A stretch of 64,000 nucleotides of DNA, from the NCBI RefSeq assembly GCF_900566085.1, contig NZ_UPHT01000110.1, positions 1 to 64,000 on the forward strand, in the 5' to 3' direction. How positions within the stretch are numbered: the first letter of the stretch is position 1; each line of letters opens with the position of its first letter. Source of the stretch: Mycobacterium attenuatum. Lineage in GTDB: Bacteria; Actinomycetota; Actinomycetes; Mycobacteriales; Mycobacteriaceae. Below the pieces are notes generated by a model, which searched no databases, had not been told where the DNA came from, and was given only the letters and a program-made list of their open reading frames with translations. Of the stretch, positions 41,339-49,351 are shown piece after piece. The position numbers were made by a program, and so were the translations under genes.

Positions 41339-43816
41339 GTGATACCGAACGCCCCGCCGTTGACCGTGTGGTTCGGGCCGATGCGATACGTCTTCGCCCC
41401 GGGCCGCGACGTGCTGGTGGGGCGCGGGACGCAGTGTGACATCCGCCTGGACCGCCCCGGTCCGGTCGACCGGCCCGCCCCGGACGTGGTGCTACGGTTC
41501 CTGGACAGCCATTGGGTGGCCATGGACGGCAGCGGCAACGGCATTTTTGCTGACGGCGCCCGGCTGTCGGCGGTCGACATCCGCGACGGGCAGACGATCG
41601 CGATCGGTGATCCTCGCAGCGGACCCCGGCTAACCTTCCAGCTCGCCGCTCTCACGGGTCCAGCTATGGCGGTTGGGCCGCCCGACCACAAAGTTCCGCC
41701 GCATCCGCCGCCGACGGGTCCGGCCGCGGCCACCGGCCAGTGGCGCAAAGCCGCGAAACCCACCGAGCAAGCCACACAGCGGATCCCGGCCACCTCGATC
41801 ACACGTCCCGCCCAGCCCCTAGCGCACCGCATCGTCGCGGAGTCGGCCACCCAGCGAATCCGAGCAGCTTCGACAGTGGACAGAACCACCAAACCCATCG
41901 GATTGACACCGCAGGGAACGCCGCCCGCGACGGAGGCCGGGCACCCGCCACCGGTTGATCAGCACCCGCCACCGGTTGATCGGCCCGCGCCACCGGGTGA
42001 TCGGCCCGCGGGCCGCGGCCTGGTCGAGCGGATGACCGGCGCCACCCGAAAGCTGCGCGCCGCTCGACCCGACACCGGCCCACGGGAGGGCTCAGAGGAG
42101 GAGGGGCCGACAACCAGCCGGCTGCCGCTGAAACCGGGTGCGCGCACCCTCGGCGTGGCGGCATATCGACTGGGACTGACCGTCGACGAGCGCGAACTGC
42201 TTTCTGATATCTCGTTCACCGCCCGCCCAGGCTCGTTGATGGCGGTCATCGGGCCGGCGGAAAGCCGCAACACCGCCTTGATCCAGCTGCTGGCCGGCTT
42301 GCGACCGCTCGGTTCGGGAGTGCTGACCGTGGACGGTCACGACGTGCAGGCCGAACCGAAATGGGGAAGATCGCGCATCGGGGTGGTGCCGCGCGAGGAT
42401 GCTGTGCACGGCTGCCTCACGGTCGACAAGGCCCTGGATTACGCCGCAGAGCTGCGGCTGCCGCCCGATACCACCCCTGAAACGCGCGAGCGGGTGGTGA
42501 ACCATGTTCTCGAGGAACTCGAACTGACGCCGCATCGCAAGACCAGGGTGACCAAACTTGCGCCCGACGTACGTCGCTGTGCGTCGATGGCTACCGAACT
42601 GGTCTCCAGGCCCTCGCTGCTGGTCGTCGACGAACCGAGCGCGGGGCTGAATTCGGCGCAGGAGAGCCACGTCATGGCGATGCTGCGCCGACAAGCCGAC
42701 CTCGGTTGCGTCGTCGTGTTGGCCACTACGTCGCTTGCCCACCTGAACATGTGCGACCAGGTGTTGCTGCTCACCCCGGCCGGCAGCTTGGCTTTCGCCG
42801 GGCCGCCGGTGCAGCTGGAACCGGCGATGGGAACCACCGACTGGCCGGCGGTGTTCGCACGAGTCGGCGCCGATCCCGGCGGCGCGCATCAGGCGTTCCT
42901 CAATCAGCAACAGGCAGCTGGTTCAGTACCGCAGGCGCCGCCCGCGGTGGCAGCGCCGGGGCGGCCGCCCGCCGAACTCAATGCCGATCAGCAGCTGTGG
43001 CTGGCGATTCGTCGCCAGGCGCGTCTGCTGTTCGCCAGGCGCCTGTCCTTCCTCTTGCTGGTGCTGCTGCCGTTGCTCCTGGGTGGCTTGACGCTGCTGA
43101 TTCCCGGGGACTCCGGGTTCGACCGCGCCGGCCGGTTGGCGTCCAACCAGCACGAAGCCACCGAGATCCTGGCCGCGCTGAACCTGGCCGCAGTGCTGAT
43201 GGGCACCGTGCTGACGGTCGGTGACCTGGTCGGTGAGCGCCGAACCTTGCGGCGCGAGCAGGCTGTGGGGTTGTCGACGCTGGCCTATCTGGTTGCCAAG
43301 GTCATCGTGTTCGGCCTGGTGGCAGCCATCCAGGCCGCCGTCCTCACCGCCGTCGTCGTCGCCATCAAAGGTCCACCCGTCCATGAGGCGGTCCTGCTGC
43401 GCAACCCCACGGTGGAGCTCTACGTGAGTGTGGCAGCCACGGCCGTCGTCTCGATGATCGTCGGCCTGGCGCTGTCCACGCTGGGCAGATCGAAGCGGGA
43501 GGTGCTGCCGCTGGCGGTGCCGGTGATGTTGGGGTCCGCGCTCTTCGGCGGCGGGCTGCTGCCGCTGGTGGGCAGATGGGGATTCGACCAGATCTCCTGG
43601 CTGATCCCGGCCCACTGGGGCTTTGCCGCCGCTGCCGCCACCGTTGACCTGCGCCGGGTCGACCCGCTGGCGGCCCACAACGGGGTGTGGACGCACTACA
43701 CGGGCTGGTGGGCCTTCGACATGGCCATGCTGATCATCCTGGGCGCGTGGTGGGCCGGGTTCGTGTTGTTCCGGCTACGGCCGTCGCCCGGCCGCGGCAT
43801 GAGTACCCGACCATGA
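41339..43816 (+). CDS. FHA-domain ABC transporter with degenerate ATPase motifs
   Basis: GTG 41339 (AAAGGTGG upstream) gives 825 aa; GTG 41315 is also possible. Residues about 1-110 form an FHA phosphothreonine-binding domain (VLVGRGTQCDIRLDRPG). A Pro/Thr-rich linker with many TQRI-type sites follows (about 115-265). Next comes an ABC ATPase domain (about 270-500) and an ABC2-type membrane domain with about six helices. The layout is like Rv1747, a PknF substrate, but with one FHA domain. The Walker A is GPAESRNTAL, lacking the Gly-Lys, and the signature loop reads KLAPDVRRCASMA instead of LSGGQ; Walker B (LLVVDEPSAGLN) remains. Confidence 0.85.
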   Translation: MIPNAPPLTVWFGPMRYVFAPGRDVLVGRGTQCDIRLDRPGPVDRPAPDVVLRFLDSHWVAMDGSGNGIFADGARLSAVDIRDGQTIAIGDPRSGPRLTFQLAALTGPAMAVGPPDHKVPPHPPPTGPAAATGQWRKAAKPTEQATQRIPATSITRPAQPLAHRIVAESATQRIRAASTVDRTTKPIGLTPQGTPPATEAGHPPPVDQHPPPVDRPAPPGDRPAGRGLVERMTGATRKLRAARPDTGPREGSEEEGPTTSRLPLKPGARTLGVAAYRLGLTVDERELLSDISFTARPGSLMAVIGPAESRNTALIQLLAGLRPLGSGVLTVDGHDVQAEPKWGRSRIGVVPREDAVHGCLTVDKALDYAAELRLPPDTTPETRERVVNHVLEELELTPHRKTRVTKLAPDVRRCASMATELVSRPSLLVVDEPSAGLNSAQESHVMAMLRRQADLGCVVVLATTSLAHLNMCDQVLLLTPAGSLAFAGPPVQLEPAMGTTDWPAVFARVGADPGGAHQAFLNQQQAAGSVPQAPPAVAAPGRPPAELNADQQLWLAIRRQARLLFARRLSFLLLVLLPLLLGGLTLLIPGDSGFDRAGRLASNQHEATEILAALNLAAVLMGTVLTVGDLVGERRTLRREQAVGLSTLAYLVAKVIVFGLVAAIQAAVLTAVVVAIKGPPVHEAVLLRNPTVELYVSVAATAVVSMIVGLALSTLGRSKREVLPLAVPVMLGSALFGGGLLPLVGRWGFDQISWLIPAHWGFAAAAATVDLRRVDPLAAHNGVWTHYTGWWAFDMAMLIILGAWWAGFVLFRLRPSPGRGMSTRP

Positions 43817-43829
43817 CATCGTGGGCGGC

Positions 43830-44573
43830 TCACATCACCGCCGCGATCAGCAATCCCACCAGATAGGTGGCGGCGACGGCGGCCGCGCCGAAGATCAGTT
43901 GCCGCGTCGCCGCCCACCACATCGCTTTGCGAGTGAACCGGGCGGTCAGCCCGCCCGCGACCAGCAGCCCAGCCCCACCACATGCCAGCCCGGCGACCAG
44001 CGACCCGAAGCCGAGCAGGTAAGGGATCAGCGGAAGCAGTGCACCGATGGCGAACATGGCGAACGACGATCCGGCTGCTACCCGTGCCGACGGCTTGGCG
44101 GCCGGATCGACGCCGATCTCGCGTACCAGGTGAAAGTTGACCGCCTGGTTCTCGTCGCGGTGGATTTCCTCGGTGGCGATCTCCGCGGTTTCGGCGGTCA
44201 GGCCCAGTTCCCGCAACATCGCAACCAATTCGGCTCGTTCGTCGTGCGGGCGCGTGCGCAGGGCGCGGCGCTCGAGATGGACCTCGGAGTCGATCTGCTC
44301 GTTGGCCGTGGTCACCGACGTGTATTCGCCCAGCGCCATGGAGAATGCGCCGGCCAGCAGCCCGGCAACACCGCTGACCATGGTGGCGTGGACGCTTTCG
44401 GCCGCGGCCACACCGGCGATCAGGCTGGTGTTGCTGACCAGGCCGTCCATCGCGCCGAACGCGGCTGCGCGCAGCCAGCCGCCGCTGACGTCGGAGTGCG
44501 AGTGCCCGACGTCGAAGGCCGGTTCGCCGGATCGGCCCGATTCGCCTTGGTGCCCGGGTTCTGGATTCGCCAT
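43830..44573 (-). CDS. VIT1/CCC1-family transporter
   Basis: The ATG at 44573 gives 247 aa; the open frame extends far upstream but is antisense to fadE there. The first conserved helix AAFGAMDGLVSNTSLIAGVA, the following GLLAGAFSMALGEYTSVTTA and the acidic helix (QIDSEVHLERRALRTRPHDE, EIATEEIHRDENQAVNFHLV) define the VIT1/CCC1 fold, which carries Fe2+/Mn2+ in eukaryotes. Five membrane helices are seen. It is convergent with the FHA-ABC gene, 13 bp apart. Confidence 0.85.
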   Translation of the reverse strand: MANPEPGHQGESGRSGEPAFDVGHSHSDVSGGWLRAAAFGAMDGLVSNTSLIAGVAAAESVHATMVSGVAGLLAGAFSMALGEYTSVTTANEQIDSEVHLERRALRTRPHDERAELVAMLRELGLTAETAEIATEEIHRDENQAVNFHLVREIGVDPAAKPSARVAAGSSFAMFAIGALLPLIPYLLGFGSLVAGLACGGAGLLVAGGLTARFTRKAMWWAATRQLIFGAAAVAATYLVGLLIAAVM

Positions 44574-44702
44574 TGCGCCATCTAAACCCACCGGCGCGAA
44601 ACGGCGTATGCGCCTTCTGTATTCGGACCTCATTCGGATCCGGTGCGGATGCGCGTGCGGTCGGCGTTCCCAGACCCTGATTGACCGGGCTACGGTTCGG
44701 GT

Positions 44703-46655
44703 ATGGCGCCGGACATGACGAACCCTGCCGACACTGCCCAACATCTGCGCAACGCCCTCGACGGGCGCTTCCGAGACGTGAAGAACGACATGCGCAAGAA
44801 GCTGAACCTGGAGATCTTCCGCCCGCACTACACGCCCAATACCGTCATCGCCCGTGCCAAGGTGGCCGAGCAGATGCAGTTGCTGGCCGCCGCGGGCGCC
44901 GCCGAAGACAGCTTCCGCAAGGAGCACGGCGGCACCGGCAACGTGGGTGCGGCGATCACGATGATCGAGATGCTGGCCATGTCGGATCTGTCCCTGATGG
45001 TCAAGGCCGGAGTGCAGTGGGGCCTGTTCGGCGGTGCCGTCGAAAACCTGGGCACCCAGCGCCATCACGAGGAGTACGTCCCCAAGATCATCAATCTCGA
45101 CATCCGCGGGTGCTTCGCGATGACTGAGACGGGACACGGCAGCGACGTGCAGTCGCTGGAGACCACCGCCACCTACGACGCCGCGACCGAAGAGTTCGTC
45201 ATCGACTCGCCCACCCCGACGGCGCGCAAGGACTACATCGGGGGCGCGGCCGAAACCGCCCGCCTGGCAGCGGTTTTCGCGCAGCTGATCACCACCGAGA
45301 ACGGCGAGCAGGTCAATCACGGGGTGCATTGCTTGCTGGTCCCGATCCGCGACGACGAGGGCAACGATCTGCCCGGTGTGACGACGTCGGACTGCCACTA
45401 CAAGGGCGGCCTGCCCGGCGTCGACAACGGCCGCATCATGTTCGACCACGTCCGGGTCCCGCGGGTCAATCTGCTGAACAAGTACGGCGACGTCGCGCCC
45501 GACGGCACGTACAGCTCGCCGATCGACAACGCCAGCCGCCGCTTCTTCACCATGATCGGGACGCTGATCCGCGGCCGGGTGACGGTCGGCGGCAGCGCGG
45601 CCGCGGCCGCACGCGTCGCGTTGGACATCGCCACCCGATATGCGTTGCAGCGCAAGCAATTCAGCGCCCCTGACGACGACGACAGCGAAGTCCTGATCAT
45701 GGACTACCTGGTACACCAGCGGCGGTTGTTCCCGCTGATCGCACGGTCTTATGCGCTGCAGTTCGCCCAGAACGAGCTGGTGTCGAGGTGCCATGACCTG
45801 CAAACCGCGGACGACCCGGACGCCGAGGAGCAACGGGAGCTGGAAGCCCGGGCGGCCGGGCTCAAGGCAGCCAACACCTGGCACGCCAGCCGAGCCATCC
45901 AGGAGGCTCGGGAGGCCTGCGGCGGAGCCGGCTACATGGCCGAAAACCGGCTGATCGCCCTGCGCGCGGACACCGACGTGTTCACCACGTTCGAGGGCGA
46001 CAACCACGTACTGACCCAGCTGGTGGCCAAGGAGCTGCTGACCGCCTACGCCGACGACATCCGCAGCATGAGCCCGGTGGAATGGGTGCGCTTCGCCGCC
46101 AACACCGTCGGTCAGCGCGTGATGAAGCGCACCGCGGCCGAGACCATCATTCAAACGGTTGTGGACGCCCGTCAGGACAACGAGGAAGAGGGCAGCCTGT
46201 TCAACCGCGGCACCCAGCTCAAGATGTTCGAAGACCGCGAGGAGTATCTGCTGTCCTCCGTCGCGCGCCGGCTACAGAGCAAGTCCAACGAGATGTCGGC
46301 GTTCGACGCGTTCAACGCGGTCCAGGATCACGTTCTGCACGCGGCGCAGGCGCACATCGACCGGGTGGTGCTCGAGGCGTTCGTCGCCGGGATCGAATCG
46401 TGCCCCGACCGCGACGCCCGCGAACTGCTCGCGACGGTATGCGACCTGTACGCCTTGTCGGTGATCGAGGAGGATAAGGCCTGGTATATCGAGCACCGGT
46501 TCTTGTCGACCGAACGGGCCAAGGCGGTTACCCGCGGCATCAACGACCGGTGCCGGGTACTGCGACCGCACGTCCGCACATTGGTGGACGGCTTCGGTAT
46601 CCCCGAACCCTTGCGCTACGCCGAGATGCTGCATCCGGAGAACCTGCCCGACTGA
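44703..46655 (+). CDS. fadE: Long acyl-CoA dehydrogenase / oxidase-like FadE
   Basis: This 650-aa flavoprotein contains the acyl-CoA dehydrogenase core (CFAMTETGHGSDVQSLETTA, FIDSPTPTARKDYIGG-like region, then GGAGYMAENRLIALRADTDV and FTTFEGDNHVLTQLV) plus a 170-aa C-terminal domain. Its size and motifs are nearer to acyl-CoA oxidases (ACOX) than to 400-aa FadEs. It oxidises acyl-CoA at the alpha-beta position; electron acceptor and chain length are unknown. A TACGGT box ends 7 bp before the ATG, so a leaderless mRNA is possible. It is convergent with narK, 2 bp apart. Confidence 0.9.
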   Translation: MAPDMTNPADTAQHLRNALDGRFRDVKNDMRKKLNLEIFRPHYTPNTVIARAKVAEQMQLLAAAGAAEDSFRKEHGGTGNVGAAITMIEMLAMSDLSLMVKAGVQWGLFGGAVENLGTQRHHEEYVPKIINLDIRGCFAMTETGHGSDVQSLETTATYDAATEEFVIDSPTPTARKDYIGGAAETARLAAVFAQLITTENGEQVNHGVHCLLVPIRDDEGNDLPGVTTSDCHYKGGLPGVDNGRIMFDHVRVPRVNLLNKYGDVAPDGTYSSPIDNASRRFFTMIGTLIRGRVTVGGSAAAAARVALDIATRYALQRKQFSAPDDDDSEVLIMDYLVHQRRLFPLIARSYALQFAQNELVSRCHDLQTADDPDAEEQRELEARAAGLKAANTWHASRAIQEAREACGGAGYMAENRLIALRADTDVFTTFEGDNHVLTQLVAKELLTAYADDIRSMSPVEWVRFAANTVGQRVMKRTAAETIIQTVVDARQDNEEEGSLFNRGTQLKMFEDREEYLLSSVARRLQSKSNEMSAFDAFNAVQDHVLHAAQAHIDRVVLEAFVAGIESCPDRDARELLATVCDLYALSVIEEDKAWYIEHRFLSTERAKAVTRGINDRCRVLRPHVRTLVDGFGIPEPLRYAEMLHPENLPD

Positions 46656-46657
46656 CT

Positions 46658-48196
46658 TCAGCGACCGACCAGTTCGACCGCCACCGGCTGCGCGACGAGC
46701 TCGACAGCGGCCGGCTGCAGCACCGGAAGGTGCACCACTGGCCGGCGAACGTATACCTTCCAGGTCAGGGCGGCCGCACCGGCGTAGAACACCATGAAGA
46801 TCCAGAACGCGTCGGTCGCCGCGCCGGTGGCCACGTAGGATTCGCGCAGCGCCAGGTTGATTCCGACCCCTCCGAACGCGCCCAAGGACGCCACCAGCCC
46901 GATGGCCACCCCGGAGATCAGCCTCGACCAGTCCCGGCGCTCGGCCTCGCTAAGATCCGAGCCGAGATGCAGCTCGCGGCTGCATGCCTCGAAAATCGTC
47001 GGGATCATCTTGTAGACGGATCCGTTGCCCAAACCGGACAGGATGAACAACGCGATGAAGCAGACGAAGTAACCGGCCAGGGTGGCTCCGCGCATGGGGC
47101 CGGCGTGTCGGCCTTCCAGACTGCCGGCGCCGATCAGCAGCCCGGCAACCAGCGCCATCGCCACAAAGACGGCCAGGGTGAGGCGGCTGCCACCCAGCCG
47201 GTCGGCCAGCCGGCCGCCGTAGACGCGCGCCAGCGCCGCCAGCAGGGGTCCCAGGAACGCCAGTTCGGCGGCATGCAATGCCGCCTGGCCGGTGCCTTGT
47301 CCGGCGGCCACGAAGTTGGTCTGCAGCACCTGCCCGAACGCGAATGAAAATCCGATGAAGGAACCGAAGGTGCCGAGGTACAGCAGTGCCAGCAACCAGG
47401 TGTCGCGGGTGGACAGGACCGTGGAGATGATCGGGCGCAGCCGGTTGGCCTTGACCCGGTGTTGCTCGACGTTGTTCATGAACAGCGTGACCCCGATGGT
47501 GCCGCCGATCAGCAGCACCGCGTAGAACCCGCAAACCAGGTACGGCTTGGCGTCCCCGAACACGGCGATGATCAACAGTCCGACCAACTGGATGGTCGGC
47601 ACCCCGAGATTTCCCACTCCGCCGGCAATTCCCAGCGCCGAACCTTTCAGCCGGTGTGGGTAGAACGCGTTGGCGTTACTCATCGACGCCGCGAAATTAC
47701 CGCCGCCCAGCCCGGTCAGTGCGGCGCAAACCAGGTACGGCCACAACGGCAGCCCCGGATGAGTCAACAGCACCAACGTGCCGATGGTGGGCACCAACAG
47801 CGCGGTCACCGAGAAAATCGCCCAGTTCCGACCGCCGAAGATCGTTGTGGCCAGCGAGTAGGGCAGCCGCGTGCACGCCCCCACCAGCGTTGCGACGGTG
47901 TCGAGCATGAACTTGTCGCCGGCGGAGAAGCCGTAGACGCTCTGCGGCATGAACAACACCAGCACCGGCCACAGCGTCCACACCGAGTAACCCAGATGTA
48001 CGGTGACCACCGACCAGAACAGATTGCGCCGGGCTATGACCTTGTTGCCGGCTTCCCATGCCGCGACATCCTCGGCATCCCAATGCGAAATATGCCGCGA
48101 GGCACTCCTGCGCCGTGTGGAAGTGTTCGAATTGTACTGAGCCTGGCCGGGATTGCTCAGCGAATTTTCGCGTTGCAGCAGCATCTGCTGTTCCAT
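46658..48196 (-). CDS. narK1: Nitrate/nitrite MFS transporter NarK1
   Basis: The ATG at 48196 gives 512 aa. It is a 12-helix major facilitator with the NarK-type segments SVYGFSAGDKFMLDTVATLV, LTGLGGGNFAASMSNANAFY and LGIAGGVGNLGVPTIQLVGL, in which the Gly-rich nitrate signature is clear. It corresponds to Rv2329c. Its position two genes from the nitrate reductase suggests that it supplies nitrate for assimilation. The region upstream (48197-48412) also serves the lppP 3' end. Confidence 0.92.
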   Translation of the reverse strand: MEQQMLLQRENSLSNPGQAQYNSNTSTRRRSASRHISHWDAEDVAAWEAGNKVIARRNLFWSVVTVHLGYSVWTLWPVLVLFMPQSVYGFSAGDKFMLDTVATLVGACTRLPYSLATTIFGGRNWAIFSVTALLVPTIGTLVLLTHPGLPLWPYLVCAALTGLGGGNFAASMSNANAFYPHRLKGSALGIAGGVGNLGVPTIQLVGLLIIAVFGDAKPYLVCGFYAVLLIGGTIGVTLFMNNVEQHRVKANRLRPIISTVLSTRDTWLLALLYLGTFGSFIGFSFAFGQVLQTNFVAAGQGTGQAALHAAELAFLGPLLAALARVYGGRLADRLGGSRLTLAVFVAMALVAGLLIGAGSLEGRHAGPMRGATLAGYFVCFIALFILSGLGNGSVYKMIPTIFEACSRELHLGSDLSEAERRDWSRLISGVAIGLVASLGAFGGVGINLALRESYVATGAATDAFWIFMVFYAGAAALTWKVYVRRPVVHLPVLQPAAVELVAQPVAVELVGR

Positions 48197-48412
48197 CACT
48201 CTCCTTAGACCCGGCCACGTCATTTCCCACGGGGAAACAACAACGAACTTCCAGAGTGCCAAACTCGAAGTCACGCGGCACCTCGTGAGCAGCCTGAATG
48301 TGCTGAAGAACAGCTGAAGAACTGCTGTAGGCACAACCGCCACCGGCTGGTGTCATTGCTGGAACCGACTGTGCGCCAATGCTATTGGTAGCTCTTGTGT
48401 TGCCGGGAGTCG

Positions 48413-48928
48413 CTATGTGTGTGGTATCTGGCCCAGCGCTGTGAGTTTGCCGTCGGGTCCGATCTGAAATCGCACCGTGCCCATACCGTTAGGACAGCAT
48501 TCGGGTTCGCTGCCGACTCGCCACCGGTACTGGACCGTCACCGTGTCATCACCGGGCGCCAGCACCGTTATATAGGGCCGCGGATCCGGCGTCGGCGAGC
48601 CCAACGCGGTGTTGTGGTCGAAGAACAGCAACTGCTGCGGAGTCGACTCGGAGGCGATGGTGGGGATGATCTGCACCCAGTACAGACGGCATTTCCTGGT
48701 GTGCCCCCGGGCGATTTCCACCCAGGCGGAACCCGGCACCTGGACGGGGACAGCGGCAATGGAGTGTCGCACCGTGTCGGCTGTCGGCCCGTCGGACGGC
48801 TTGCAGGTATCCGGCGGCGGTGACGGTGGCGACGATTTCCCCACGCAACCCGCCGCCCCGGCAATTCCGGCGATCCCGAGCATCACACCCAACCACGGAC
48901 GAATCACCGTCGGCCGACCACGCAACAC
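48413..48928 (-). CDS. lppP: Lipoprotein LppP/LprE family
   Basis: This 171-aa protein has a signal peptide with lipobox AGAAGC. The mature part has paired cysteines (DTCKPSDG, RKCRLYWVQ, EPECCPNGMG) and VQYRWRVGSEP and VRFQIGPDGKLTAL strands typical of the LppP/LprE family. It corresponds to Rv2330c, which lies in the same order beside narK1. It is anchored to the outer face of the cytoplasmic membrane; the function is unknown. Confidence 0.85.
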   Translation of the reverse strand: MLRGRPTVIRPWLGVMLGIAGIAGAAGCVGKSSPPSPPPDTCKPSDGPTADTVRHSIAAVPVQVPGSAWVEIARGHTRKCRLYWVQIIPTIASESTPQQLLFFDHNTALGSPTPDPRPYITVLAPGDDTVTVQYRWRVGSEPECCPNGMGTVRFQIGPDGKLTALGQIPHT

Positions 48929-49351
48929 CTGGCGAGCTTACCGAAATCTGTGCGATACCAGCTAAATCTCTGTGGCCGAACCGCGCGAGATCTGCCACCT
49001 AGCGCATCCGTGACGGATAGCGGAGCTGGGCGAAAACTGTGAACCTTCCCCACGTTTCGTCACAACTGCGCCGATGGCGCCGCTACGGGCATCACCGCAG
49101 GTCACTCGCGGGTAATCTGACCACGAGAGCACCGGTCGATGACGACCTGGGATGAGCGGGTCGCCCCGAGTGCCCGGGCGACGGGCTCACCGGATTCCAG
49201 CAACGCACTGGCACGGCTAACCCGGTGCGAGAAAACCGTAAAGCGGCCGAAACTTCGCACATCCCGTACCGAAACATCCCCGTCGCAGGATTTGGCGTAT
49301 ACCCCGTTGCGCGGCGGTGCGTCAGCAGCGGCTGCGAGAAAGGAAGTAGGC
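48929..49351. other. Upstream region of the nitrate reductase gene
   Basis: This 423-bp stretch separates lppP from the nitrate reductase start. Long frames across it are antisense shadows or open 5' extensions. It contains the candidate GlnR box at 49238-49275 and a ribosome site (AAAGGAAG) just before GTG 49352. Confidence 0.6.
49238..49275 (+). promoter_or_regulatory. Candidate GlnR box
   Basis: GTAAA (49238-49242), 6 bp, GAAAC (49249-49253), 6 bp, CATCC (49260-49264), 6 bp, GAAAC (49271-49275) follows the 11-bp spacing of the actinobacterial GlnR box (gTnAC-n6-GaAAc repeated twice). The third element is a poor match. It lies 77 bp before the nitrate reductase start, where nitrogen control is expected. 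Confidence 0.6.

Noticed and set aside
43830..46154. A 774-codon minus-strand open frame across fadE.
   Set aside because: Only the part up to 44573 has a real protein family (VIT1/CCC1); the rest is antisense of the acyl-CoA dehydrogenase and has high-GC shadow composition.
49139..49351. Extending the nitrate reductase 71 codons upstream to ATG 49139.
   Set aside because: The extension is Arg/Ser/Thr-rich without domain similarity and covers the candidate GlnR box, while GTG 49352 has a good ribosome site right before the cluster-binding motif.
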